Below are positions 57,237 through 64,000 of a stretch of DNA of 64,000 bases, piece by piece (position 1 is the first letter of the stretch; each line of letters starts with the position of its first letter). The DNA comes from Bacillus sp. FJAT-27225 (GTDB lineage Bacteria > Bacillota > Bacilli > Bacillales > Cytobacillaceae). The translations under genes were made by a program, and so were the position numbers. A model generated the notes under the pieces. It saw only the letters and a list, made by a program, of their open reading frames with translations. It ran no database searches and had not been told where the DNA came from. The stretch lies in NCBI RefSeq assembly GCF_001685025.1, contig NZ_MAYU01000023.1:62001-126000 (forward strand), given 5' to 3'.

Positions 57237-58426
57237 GTGTAATGGAAAATTTAAAGATGGCGCTCAGTTCGCTGAAGGCACATAAACTAAGGTCAATTTT
57301 GACAATGCTCGGCATCATCATTGGTGTCGGGGCGGTCATCATCGTCGTTGCAATCGGCCAGGGCGGCGAGGCGATGCTTAAGGAGCAGATTACCGGGCCG
57401 GGAAACACAATAGAAGTATTTTACCAGCCTTCAGATGAGGAAATTCGGTCCAATCCGAATGTCATGCTAAAAGCGCCGTTCACTCAGGAAGATATCCGGG
57501 CGCTTGAACAAATTCCAGAGGTGAAGCGGGTTGTTGCCTCGAGTACCCAGTTTTCCAAAGCGAGGCTGCAGGAGAAGACAGTCGATGTGTCCTCTGTTGG
57601 GATTACAAAGGACTATATAGACTTGTATGAATTAAAGGTAGAAAAGGGGAGAGAGCTGTCTTCCTCTGACTTCCTAGGCGGACGGCGGGTCGGGCTTGCC
57701 AGCAATAAGCTTCAGGAAGAACTGTTTGATGGGGAATCGCCCGTCGGAAAAGTTGTTTTGGTGGCAAATCAACCAATTGAGATTATAGGCGTGCTTGAAA
57801 AGCCAGAAGGATTGTTCTCGTTCGGCTCGATGGAGGTCTATATGCCGTTCCAGACGTGGCGGATGATGTATGGCAGCTCGGATTACACTCAGCTTACACT
57901 TCAGGCGGATGACCCGGACCATATTCAGGCAGCCGGGAAAAAAGCAGCCAGGATATTGAATGAACTCCATAATACGGAGGAATCGTACCAGGTTATCAAT
58001 ATGGAAGAAATTGCAGCCGGGGTGGGCCAAATTACCAAAATCATGACTCTGATCATCGGAAGCATTGCCGGAATTTCACTGTTTGTAGGCGGAATCGGCG
58101 TTATGAATATCATGCTTGTCTCGGTCACAGAGCGGACGAGAGAGATTGGAATCCGGATGGCGCTCGGTGCCACACGTAAGCAGGTACTGACACAGTTCTT
58201 GATTGAGTCTGTAACGCTGACTTTGATTGGCGGGATTCTCGGGATTGGCTTAGGTTGGGGTGTAGCGACTCTTGTCAGTTTCTTTGCTGGCTGGCCTTCG
58301 CTCGTCTCCTGGCAGGTCGTTGTTGGCGGTGTCCTGTTCTCGATGATCATTGGTGTGATTTTCGGAATCCTGCCGGCCAATAAAGCGTCAATGCTCGACC
58401 CGATTGAGTCGTTACGATATGAATAA
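57233..58426 (+). CDS. yknZ: YknZ-like MacB/FtsX-family ABC permease
   Basis: 397 residues. The first helix (KLRSILTMLGIIIGVGAVIIVVAIG) is followed by a large outer MacB_PCD domain (about 45-265) and three C-terminal helices containing SVTERTREIGIRMALGATRKQVLTQFLIESV, the FtsX signature. With YknY it forms a MacAB-like machine; by analogy it protects against the SDP-type toxin or antimicrobial peptides. It is the last gene of the operon. The 20-bp repeat array lies after it. Confidence 0.92.
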   Translation: MSVMENLKMALSSLKAHKLRSILTMLGIIIGVGAVIIVVAIGQGGEAMLKEQITGPGNTIEVFYQPSDEEIRSNPNVMLKAPFTQEDIRALEQIPEVKRVVASSTQFSKARLQEKTVDVSSVGITKDYIDLYELKVEKGRELSSSDFLGGRRVGLASNKLQEELFDGESPVGKVVLVANQPIEIIGVLEKPEGLFSFGSMEVYMPFQTWRMMYGSSDYTQLTLQADDPDHIQAAGKKAARILNELHNTEESYQVINMEEIAAGVGQITKIMTLIIGSIAGISLFVGGIGVMNIMLVSVTERTREIGIRMALGATRKQVLTQFLIESVTLTLIGGILGIGLGWGVATLVSFFAGWPSLVSWQVVVGGVLFSMIIGVIFGILPANKASMLDPIESLRYE

Positions 58427-58481
58427 GAGTGGCGGGGTGAATGGATCCCCGCTATTTTTATGATTTGTGTTTTCTGAATCC

Positions 58482-58560
58482 CAAAACCGCTGAATTAACT
58501 TGGAAATCGCTGAATTATTTCTAAAATCGCTGAAATATCTCGAAAAGCGCTGAATTACAT
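58482..58560. repeat. Four tandem 20-bp repeats (CGCTGAATTA type)
   Basis: CGCTGAA begins at 58488, 58508, 58528 and 58548, exactly 20 bases apart. The consensus unit is about CGCTGAATTATCTCGAAAAT. They lie between yknZ and the glnS terminator. Confidence 0.9.
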
Positions 58561-58567
58561 GTCTAAT

Positions 58568-58602
58568 ATAAAAAATGACCCCTTCCCAAAATGGGAAGGG
58601 GG
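58568..58602 (-). terminator. Terminator of glnS
   Basis: CCCCTTCCCA and TGGGAAGGGG, a 10-bp perfect stem, with U6 following on the minus strand. Confidence 0.9.
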
Positions 58603-58611
58603 CTCAATATT

Positions 58612-60273
58612 TTATAGCTTAAACGAACTCTTCAACGAAACAATCCGGTTGAATACCGGCTTTTCATCAGTTGTGTATTTCGGATCCACATTGAAGTAAC
58701 CGTGGCGGAAGAACTGGAACTTCTCCTGAGCGGCGACACCCTTCATGTTCGGCTCGACAAAGCCCTGTAAAATTTGAAGCGAATTTGGATTCACTTTATC
58801 CAGGAATGTCTTCGTATCGTCTTCACCATCTTCCTCACCGTTGTCATCAAGGATTAGAGGCTCATACAAACGGAATTCGGCCGGAACAGCCTGGGATGCT
58901 TCAACCCAGTGAATCGTTCCCTTTACCTTACGGCCTGTAAAGCCGGTACCGCTCTTCGTTTCCGGATCGTATGTGCAGCGAAGCTCGACAACATTGCCGT
59001 CCTCATCTTTAACAACTTCCTCGCACTTAATGAAATACGCGTGCTTCAGGCGAACTTCATTGCCAGGGAAGAGGCGGAAGTACTTGGCTGGAGGATTCTC
59101 CATAAAGTCGTCCTGCTCGATATAAATTTCGCGTGAGAACGGAATTTGCCTTGTGCCCATTTCTGGGTTTTCTGGATTGTTCTCTGCCTCGAGCATTTCT
59201 ACTTCACCTTCAGGATAATTGGTGATGACAACCTTGAGCGGATTCAGAATGGCCATCGTCCTATGGGCCTTCAGCTTCAAATCCTCGCGTACAAAGTGCT
59301 CAAGCATTTGCTCATCGACTGCACCGGAGCCTTTTGAAACACCTGTTTCACGGACAAACGAACGAATCGATTCAGGGGTGTAGCCCCGGCGGCGCATTCC
59401 GGAAATTGTCGGCATCCGTGGATCATCCCAGCCATCGACAAATCCTTCGTCAACCAGTTGCTTCAGCTTGCGCTTGGACATCACTGTATTGGTAACGTTC
59501 AGGCGGCCGAACTCGATTTGCTGTGGCGTTGCCTCCATTTCGCATTGCTCGACAACCCAATTGTAGAAAGGGCGCTGGTCTTCGAACTCAACCGTACAAA
59601 TCGAATGGGTCACACCTTCAATGGCATCCTCAAGCGGATGGGCAAAAGCATACATCGGATAAATGCACCATTTGTCACCCGTGTTATGGTGAGTCGCATG
59701 GGCAATCCGGTAAATGACCGGGTCGCGCAGGTTAATATTTGGCGAACTCATATCAATTTTGGCACGAAGCACCTTCTCTCCATTCCCGAACTCGCCTGCC
59801 CTCATCCGTTCAAACAGGTCAAGGTTTTCGTCAATGGAACGGCTCCGATACGGGCTGTCTTTGCCCGGCTCGGTCAACGTCCCGCGATATTCGCGGATTT
59901 CATCGGCAGACAGGTCATCGACATAGGCGAGACCCTTTTTAATAAGGAGAACAGCCCGGTTGTACATTTCCTCAAAATAATCGGAAGCAAAATAAAGATT
60001 GTCCCATTCAAAGCCAAGCCACTCGACGTCTTCCTTGATTGAATGGACATATTCTACGTCTTCCTTCAATGGGTTTGTGTCATCGAAACGAAGATTGGTT
60101 GTTCCGCCGAACTCATCTGCAAGACCGAAATTAAGGATAATCGACTTGGCATGGCCGATATGCAGGTAGCCGTTCGGCTCAGGAGGGAAGCGGGTAACAA
60201 CTTTGTCACGCTTGCCCGATTCCAAATCCTTTATGATGATATCGCGTATAAAATTTGATGAAGTATGCTCCAC
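58612..60273 (-). CDS. glnS: Glutaminyl-tRNA synthetase
   Basis: 553 residues, the usual bacterial GlnRS length. The class I motif is [15 protein letters not shown], the dinucleotide region is [29 protein letters not shown], and VMSKRK takes the KMSKS role. The C-terminal anticodon-binding beta-barrels are complete ([22 protein letters not shown]...). It charges tRNA-Gln directly. Most Bacilli lack this enzyme and instead make Gln-tRNA by GatCAB from Glu-tRNA, so its presence is a notable point. ATG 60273 is preceded by GAAAGAGGTAGAGAA. It is a single gene; no T-box is seen upstream. Confidence 0.93.
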   Translation of the reverse strand: MEHTSSNFIRDIIIKDLESGKRDKVVTRFPPEPNGYLHIGHAKSIILNFGLADEFGGTTNLRFDDTNPLKEDVEYVHSIKEDVEWLGFEWDNLYFASDYFEEMYNRAVLLIKKGLAYVDDLSADEIREYRGTLTEPGKDSPYRSRSIDENLDLFERMRAGEFGNGEKVLRAKIDMSSPNINLRDPVIYRIAHATHHNTGDKWCIYPMYAFAHPLEDAIEGVTHSICTVEFEDQRPFYNWVVEQCEMEATPQQIEFGRLNVTNTVMSKRKLKQLVDEGFVDGWDDPRMPTISGMRRRGYTPESIRSFVRETGVSKGSGAVDEQMLEHFVREDLKLKAHRTMAILNPLKVVITNYPEGEVEMLEAENNPENPEMGTRQIPFSREIYIEQDDFMENPPAKYFRLFPGNEVRLKHAYFIKCEEVVKDEDGNVVELRCTYDPETKSGTGFTGRKVKGTIHWVEASQAVPAEFRLYEPLILDDNGEEDGEDDTKTFLDKVNPNSLQILQGFVEPNMKGVAAQEKFQFFRHGYFNVDPKYTTDEKPVFNRIVSLKSSFKL

Positions 60274-60436
60274 AGTTCTCTACCTCTTTCACAAAGCGCG
60301 TTAAATGATACTTGTATATATATCATAAATAATACTATTTTTCCATAAAACCTGCTATTTAATAAGGAGTAGGCTTGGATTTTGACATCTAGCGACAAAA
60401 GGCTAACAATGAAGGAAAACCTAGGGGGTAATCACC

Positions 60437-61426
60437 ATGATAAAACTTGCAACAATTGGAACGAGTTGGATTACAGAAGCTTTCATTTCAGCGGCTCTCC
60501 TGAGTGGAAAACATGAGTTAACGGCTGTCTATTCAAGGTCAGAGAAAAAGGCGAGTGAATTTGCAGCTAAAACAGGAGCGCCCAATTATTACACAAACCT
60601 CGAGGAGATGACACAAAGCCCGGACATAGATGCGGTCTATATAGCGTCTCCAAACTCCGAACATTTCAGGCAGGCACTTCTTTTTTTAAAAAATAAAAAG
60701 CATGTTATTTGTGAAAAACCAATTTTCTCAAACTCAAAAGAGCTTGAGGAAGCATTTCGCGCCGCAGACGAAAATGGTGTCTATCTGTTTGAGGCGATTC
60801 GAAACATCCATTCTCCAAACCTTGAGGCCTTGAATCAGGAGCTCCATCGGGCAGGAACTTTGAGGAGCGCAGTTCTCGCCTATATGAAATATTCATCCAG
60901 GTATGACCTTGTGTTAAAAGGTGAGGAGCCCAATATTTTCTCATCAAAATACTCCGGTGGTGCCCTGATGGACCTTGGTGTCTATACAATCCATCTTGCC
61001 GTCAGCCTGTTTGGCAAACCGGAAAAGGTATCGTACGCACCAGTCATGCTTCCTACAGGGGTCGATGGTTCGGGTACTATGGTTCTCTCCTATCCTGGTT
61101 TTGTTTGTACGATAATGTGTTCGAAAATATCCGATTCAACGATTCCTTGTGAAATTCATGGAGAGAAGGGGACCTTTATTATTGGGGACGCTGCACCGAT
61201 TTCGTCCATTGATTTTCTCGACAGAAGCAGCGGAGAAAAGATTAGCCTTGGAAGTAAGCCTGCTGATGAGGATATGGTTTATGAAGCTGCCAGGTTCGCC
61301 AGCATCATTGAGAATAAGGAAGATGAGGCCTATGCTGCATTGCAAGAGCAGTCCCGGTATGTACTTGGAATCATCGACGAGGCAAGGCGGCAGAACGGGA
61401 TTGTTTTCCAGGTGGAAAAGAAATAA
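60437..61426 (+). CDS. Gfo/Idh/MocA-family NAD(P)-dependent oxidoreductase
   Basis: 329 residues. The Rossmann part has IKLATIGTSWITEAFISAALLS (glycine motif altered to GTSWIT, as in many family members), SPDIDAVYIASPNSEHF, and the family's catalytic lysine in HVICEKPIFSN. The C-terminal domain has YSGGALMDLGVYTIHLAVSLFGKPEKVSY. It probably oxidises or reduces a sugar or inositol-like compound; the substrate is not known. ATG 60437 has AGGGGG eight bases upstream. It is a single gene. Confidence 0.85.
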   Translation: MIKLATIGTSWITEAFISAALLSGKHELTAVYSRSEKKASEFAAKTGAPNYYTNLEEMTQSPDIDAVYIASPNSEHFRQALLFLKNKKHVICEKPIFSNSKELEEAFRAADENGVYLFEAIRNIHSPNLEALNQELHRAGTLRSAVLAYMKYSSRYDLVLKGEEPNIFSSKYSGGALMDLGVYTIHLAVSLFGKPEKVSYAPVMLPTGVDGSGTMVLSYPGFVCTIMCSKISDSTIPCEIHGEKGTFIIGDAAPISSIDFLDRSSGEKISLGSKPADEDMVYEAARFASIIENKEDEAYAALQEQSRYVLGIIDEARRQNGIVFQVEKK

Positions 61427-61570
61427 CCAGTTTTGATTGGTTCGTACTGTACCGGAATGTGACAGTTTTCTGAATTAAACCCAGATTGTTAGTTAAATCA
61501 CATACTCTCTCCGTTCCATTTCTTATAGTGAATATAGGCCGAACTAAAGAAATGAATCGGAGGGAGAGGC

Positions 61571-62590
61571 ATGGCTGCATTAACAAAATATTATAAGCGC
61601 ATAAAGAGGCATCCTATCCAATACACAAGGATAGCGGTGCAAATCCTGTTTGCATTATTCATGCTGTTTGTCGGATTTCGCTTTTTTCAATTTTACCAGC
61701 ATTTCAATACAATGGGTGTGGAGCCGCTTGTTCCTAGGCCGCCTGCAGTTGAAGGATTCCTTCCAATATCGGCGCTCGTTGGCTTAAAGGTTTGGATTGT
61801 GACTGGGATTTTTGACCCAATCCATCCGGCAGGGCTTGTTTTATTCGCCTTCTTTATCGCTTCAGGCTTTCTTTTTCGAAAGGCATTTTGTGGCTGGATG
61901 TGCCCAATTGGAACACTGAGCGAATGGCTTGCGAGGCTTGGCAAAAAAATATTTAAAAGGAATTTTGAGATCCCGCGCTGGCTAGGTTGGATCCTGACAC
62001 CGCTGAAATATTTGCTATTGCTCACTTTTCTGGTCATGGTCGTGTTTTTCATGCCTACATTTTATGCAATTGATTTTATGGCTGGCAATTACAATAAAAT
62101 TTCTGATGTAAAAATGATGCTGTTTTTCCTGAACATTGGAGGCGTTGGATTGACGGTTTTGGTCGTCCTTACAGTCCTGTCACTGTTCTTTAAGAATTTT
62201 TGGTGCCGCTTCCTCTGTCCGTATGGCGCTCTAATTGGGCTGGGTTCCGTTTTTGGAATTACAAAAATCAAGCGGAACGAAGAAACATGCATCGACTGTA
62301 ACGCGTGTACAAGGGTATGCCCGCAGCGAATTAAAGTCTCAACAGTAAAGGCAGTCACAACCCCTAATTGCTCCGCTTGCATGTCCTGTGTAGAGGTTTG
62401 TCCGGTTAAAGATACGCTAAACATGACAGTTGCCAATAAAAAGGTGAACAAATGGGTCATACCGGTGGCTTTCTTCGCTGCCTTTTTCGTTGTTGTCGCA
62501 ATTGCCAAACTGACCGGCCATTGGGACACAATGATTACGTATGAGGAATTCAGAATGCTTATCCCATCTGTCAATAATATCGGCCATTAA
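61571..62590 (+). CDS. Membrane polyferredoxin, NapH/CcoG-like
   Basis: 339 residues with five or six helices. Two CxxxCP-type motifs at helix ends, FCGWMCPIGTLSEW and WCRFLCPYGALIGL, are the NapH/NosR signature. Two [4Fe-4S] sites follow (CIDCNACTRVCP and CSACMSCVEVCP). Such proteins carry electrons between quinol and extracytoplasmic or maturation partners. In this window it may link to the nitrate-reductase-like complex, though 13 kb away. ATG 61571 follows GGAGGGAGAGGC. Confidence 0.83.
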   Translation: MAALTKYYKRIKRHPIQYTRIAVQILFALFMLFVGFRFFQFYQHFNTMGVEPLVPRPPAVEGFLPISALVGLKVWIVTGIFDPIHPAGLVLFAFFIASGFLFRKAFCGWMCPIGTLSEWLARLGKKIFKRNFEIPRWLGWILTPLKYLLLLTFLVMVVFFMPTFYAIDFMAGNYNKISDVKMMLFFLNIGGVGLTVLVVLTVLSLFFKNFWCRFLCPYGALIGLGSVFGITKIKRNEETCIDCNACTRVCPQRIKVSTVKAVTTPNCSACMSCVEVCPVKDTLNMTVANKKVNKWVIPVAFFAAFFVVVAIAKLTGHWDTMITYEEFRMLIPSVNNIGH

Positions 62591-62595
62591 AAAGA

Positions 62596-62632
62596 AAAAT
62601 GCTTGGAGGACTCCAAGCATTTTATTTATATG
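62596..62632. terminator. Bidirectional terminator
   Basis: AAATGCTTGGAG and CTCCAAGCATTT, a 12-bp perfect stem followed by TATTTAT. Confidence 0.8.
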
Positions 62633-62666
62633 TCTTTATTTTCCTATGTACTATATACATCGAGAG

Positions 62667-63050
62667 TTATTTTTGAATGTTCTCATAGAAGACAATTCTG
62701 TTTCCAAATGGGTCTCCAACCCTAACCTCTCGAGTATTCCAATCGGTAGTTTCGAGCCCGGGACGTGCGTACTTGTATTTCTTTTCCAGAAGATTGGAAT
62801 GAAGCATCTCCAGATTTTCCACTTCAATTCTAATCGAGGATCCTGGAGTTGAATCACCATAGTTCTCAGAAAGGTGAAGGATACAATTGCTATGGGAAAT
62901 TTGCATATATAGGGGTAAGTCGTCCTCAAATCGATGCTCCCAATCTACCTTAAATTCCAAAAATGTTAAATAAAATTCTTTGGTTTTCTCTTCATCAAAA
63001 ATACGGAAGATTGGTATGGGGCTTTTCAACCTAAATTTAGATGAGCTCAT
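62667..63050 (-). CDS. VOC-superfamily protein (glyoxalase/bleomycin-resistance-like)
   Basis: 127 residues with the paired beta-alpha-beta units of the VOC fold. The first half is PIPIFRIFDEEKTKEFYLTFLEFKVDWEHRFEDDLPLYMQISHSNCILHLSENYG. The second, EVENLEMLHSNLLEKKYKYARPG...REVRVGDPFGNRIVFYEN, carries the closing DPFGNRI motif typical of the family. It may bind a metal or a drug, or be enzymatic. ATG 63050 with AAAGGTGA upstream was chosen. Confidence 0.82.
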   Translation of the reverse strand: MSSSKFRLKSPIPIFRIFDEEKTKEFYLTFLEFKVDWEHRFEDDLPLYMQISHSNCILHLSENYGDSTPGSSIRIEVENLEMLHSNLLEKKYKYARPGLETTDWNTREVRVGDPFGNRIVFYENIQK

Positions 63051-63259
63051 TTTACTATCACCTTTCACTTGTATATAAAATTATCTTTATTTTAGCAGTT
63101 TTTCCAAAAGAAACCTGCCTCGTTTGAATAATCTTTTTTATCAACTCAACCTTTAATTAGCATTACAATTAATATACAAAATCGCACGTTGAAAATAATT
63201 TCAGTCAGCCCGTCAAATGGACTGCGAATGTATTGGTGAAAAAATCCTTATATATCAAC

Positions 63260-63301
63260 AAAAAAGCAGTCTAATTCTGTTTCGAATTGGACTGCTTTTT
63301 G
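63260..63301. terminator. Bidirectional terminator
   Basis: AAAAAGCAGTCTAATTC and GAATTGGACTGCTTTTT, a long stem with one G-U pair, in a gene-free stretch between the VOC gene and the next minus-strand gene. Confidence 0.75.
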
Positions 63302-63348
63302 TGTTTAATTTAGTTTTAGTAAAAAGTATATACTAGGGCAATTTTTGT

Positions 63349-63621
63349 TTAAGTGAGTCTTTTTCTTAGGAATATCCAGTAAAATCCAAGTCCGACAATA
63401 ATCAAGCCGGCCGCTCCAATTGGAATGATATAGGACTGAAAGGGAACAGCCCCTTTTTCGGTTTCGGCATGAGTTTTAGCTGAAACAGGAGTATCCTGAG
63501 GGGAAGATAGTTCAATTGCTGCAAACGATGAAGGTTTTATATTTATATGAAGATCTGCAAATGCTTTATTGGTAACCATTAAAAAGAGCAGGATGATAAT
63601 GACAAGCGATTTTTTTAACAT
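63349..63621 (-). CDS. Small exported membrane-anchored protein, unknown
   Basis: 90 residues. It has an N-terminal signal peptide (LVIIILLFLMVTNKAFADLH, probably cleaved after AFA), a short outer segment with Pro/Ser/Thr, and a C-terminal helix (IIPIGAAGLIIVGLGFYWIFL) ending with RKRLT. This is a type I membrane-anchored layout without an LPXTG motif. ATG 63621 with GGAG nine bases upstream is used; TTG 63630 is possible. Confidence 0.6.
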   Translation of the reverse strand: MLKKSLVIIILLFLMVTNKAFADLHINIKPSSFAAIELSSPQDTPVSAKTHAETEKGAVPFQSYIIPIGAAGLIIVGLGFYWIFLRKRLT

Positions 63622-63723
63622 TAGTCTCAACTCCGATATGTTGGTATCGTCTATATTTATCTTATCATTGGTTGGCTCTCTAAAGTTTTTGTTAGGCCAT
63701 TGTTCACAATAGTTTCAAATTTA

Positions 63724-63742
63724 GATTGACAAAAATGTCAAT
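63724..63742. promoter_or_regulatory. Inverted repeat with TTGACA, upstream of the helicase
   Basis: ATTGACA-AAAA-TGTCAAT, seven-base arms with a four-base spacer, at 63725-63742; possibly an operator overlapping a -35. The nearest -10 (TATAAT, 63811-63816) is too far away to be its partner. Confidence 0.3.
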
Positions 63743-63848
63743 ATTGAGGAAAAGGGGGAGGCCTCTTTTTCAAAAAAATGGCGTAAATGGATTTATCATC
63801 GATTTATCCTTATAATAAGGACCATCAACAGTGAAAAAGGAGCAAGTT

Positions 63849-64000
63849 ATGCTGAATATACAAGAGACTTTCAAGCCATTCATATCCACCGTCTGGGAGA
63901 GGTCAGATTTTAAGCAGCCGACGGCCATTCAAGAAGCTGCGATACCGGCTATCCTGGAGGGGCGCGATATTATTGCTGAATCGCCGACAGGTACCGGTAA
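63849..64000 (+). CDS. DEAD/DEAH-box RNA helicase, YfmL-like (partial, cut by window end)
   Basis: The first 50 codons. ATG 63849 follows AAGGAG. The Q-motif-like [31 protein letters not shown] contains the Gln of motif Q and the Walker A SPTGTGK. The ESPTGTGK version is typical of B. subtilis YfmL, a helicase linked to ribosome assembly. The rest lies outside the window. A TATAAT at 63811-63816 is the likely -10. Confidence 0.85.
   Translation, partial: MLNIQETFKPFISTVWERSDFKQPTAIQEAAIPAILEGRDIIAESPTGTG

Noticed and set aside
58482-58560. The 20-bp repeats as CRISPR or minisatellite coding repeats
   Set aside because: The unit is too short, there are no spacers, and no open frame runs through.

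Overview
The window is a stretch of a Bacillaceae chromosome (Bacillus/Mesobacillus-like). Signs of this are strong AGGAGG ribosome sites, frequent TTG/GTG starts, U-rich intrinsic terminators, a T-box leader, sigma-ECF/anti-sigma pairs, a yknWXYZ operon, KtrD-, YrzF- and YfmL-like proteins and many two-component kinases. I saw no rRNA, tRNA, prophage, insertion sequence or CRISPR array. Both ends cut through normal chromosome: a YrzF-like kinase gene on the left, and the first 50 codons of a DEAD-box helicase on the right.

Layout. 0-9 kb: YrzF-like kinase, CNNM/CorC transporter, a 39-codon DUF4023 gene, a secreted protein, a DIP1984-like protein, an ECF sigma factor with its DUF4179 partner, a phosphatase, a DUF3784/PH membrane protein and a CAP-domain lipoprotein. 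9-18.5 kb: amino-acid permease, T-box-controlled brnQ, hemolysin-III protein, DUF1836, a double-PAS histidine kinase and a beta-helix protein. 18.7-30 kb: a large TPR protein with a worn-out GTPase-like domain, KtrD-like K+ channel, formate/nitrite channel, an MFS pump, narK with an FNR box, a split ThrE exporter and a YflT-type stress protein. 30-34 kb: a heterodimeric ABC exporter.

The most unusual part is 34.3-39.8 kb. A membrane histidine kinase and an HD-GYP protein share the same membrane input domain. Directly behind them is an unannotated 23-codon gene with a perfect ribosome site; its peptide ends PCWWCWWLG. An attenuator-like hairpin follows, then a PqqD-like/M50 membrane protease. 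I read this as a candidate peptide maturation and sensing system.

40.0-48.4 kb is a respiratory nitrate-reductase-like cluster that is not NarGHJI. It has a NarI/DsrM-like cytochrome b, a Nas/Nap-type molybdoenzyme with a cysteine Mo ligand and no export signal, a four-cluster ferredoxin, a Tat-dependent Rieske protein and three small unknowns. A regulatory set follows: two HPK7 kinases, a NarL/NreC regulator and an NreA-like GAF protein. narK and the nitrite/formate channel 13-19 kb away fit the same physiology.

48.5-64 kb: a 52-bp hairpin repeat, DUF485/actP acetate uptake, a GNAT gene broken by a 19-bp tandem duplication, a second ECF sigma/anti-sigma pair, yknWXYZ behind a sigma-W-type promoter, a 20-bp repeat, glnS (unusual in this family), an oxidoreductase, a NapH/CcoG-like polyferredoxin and small genes.
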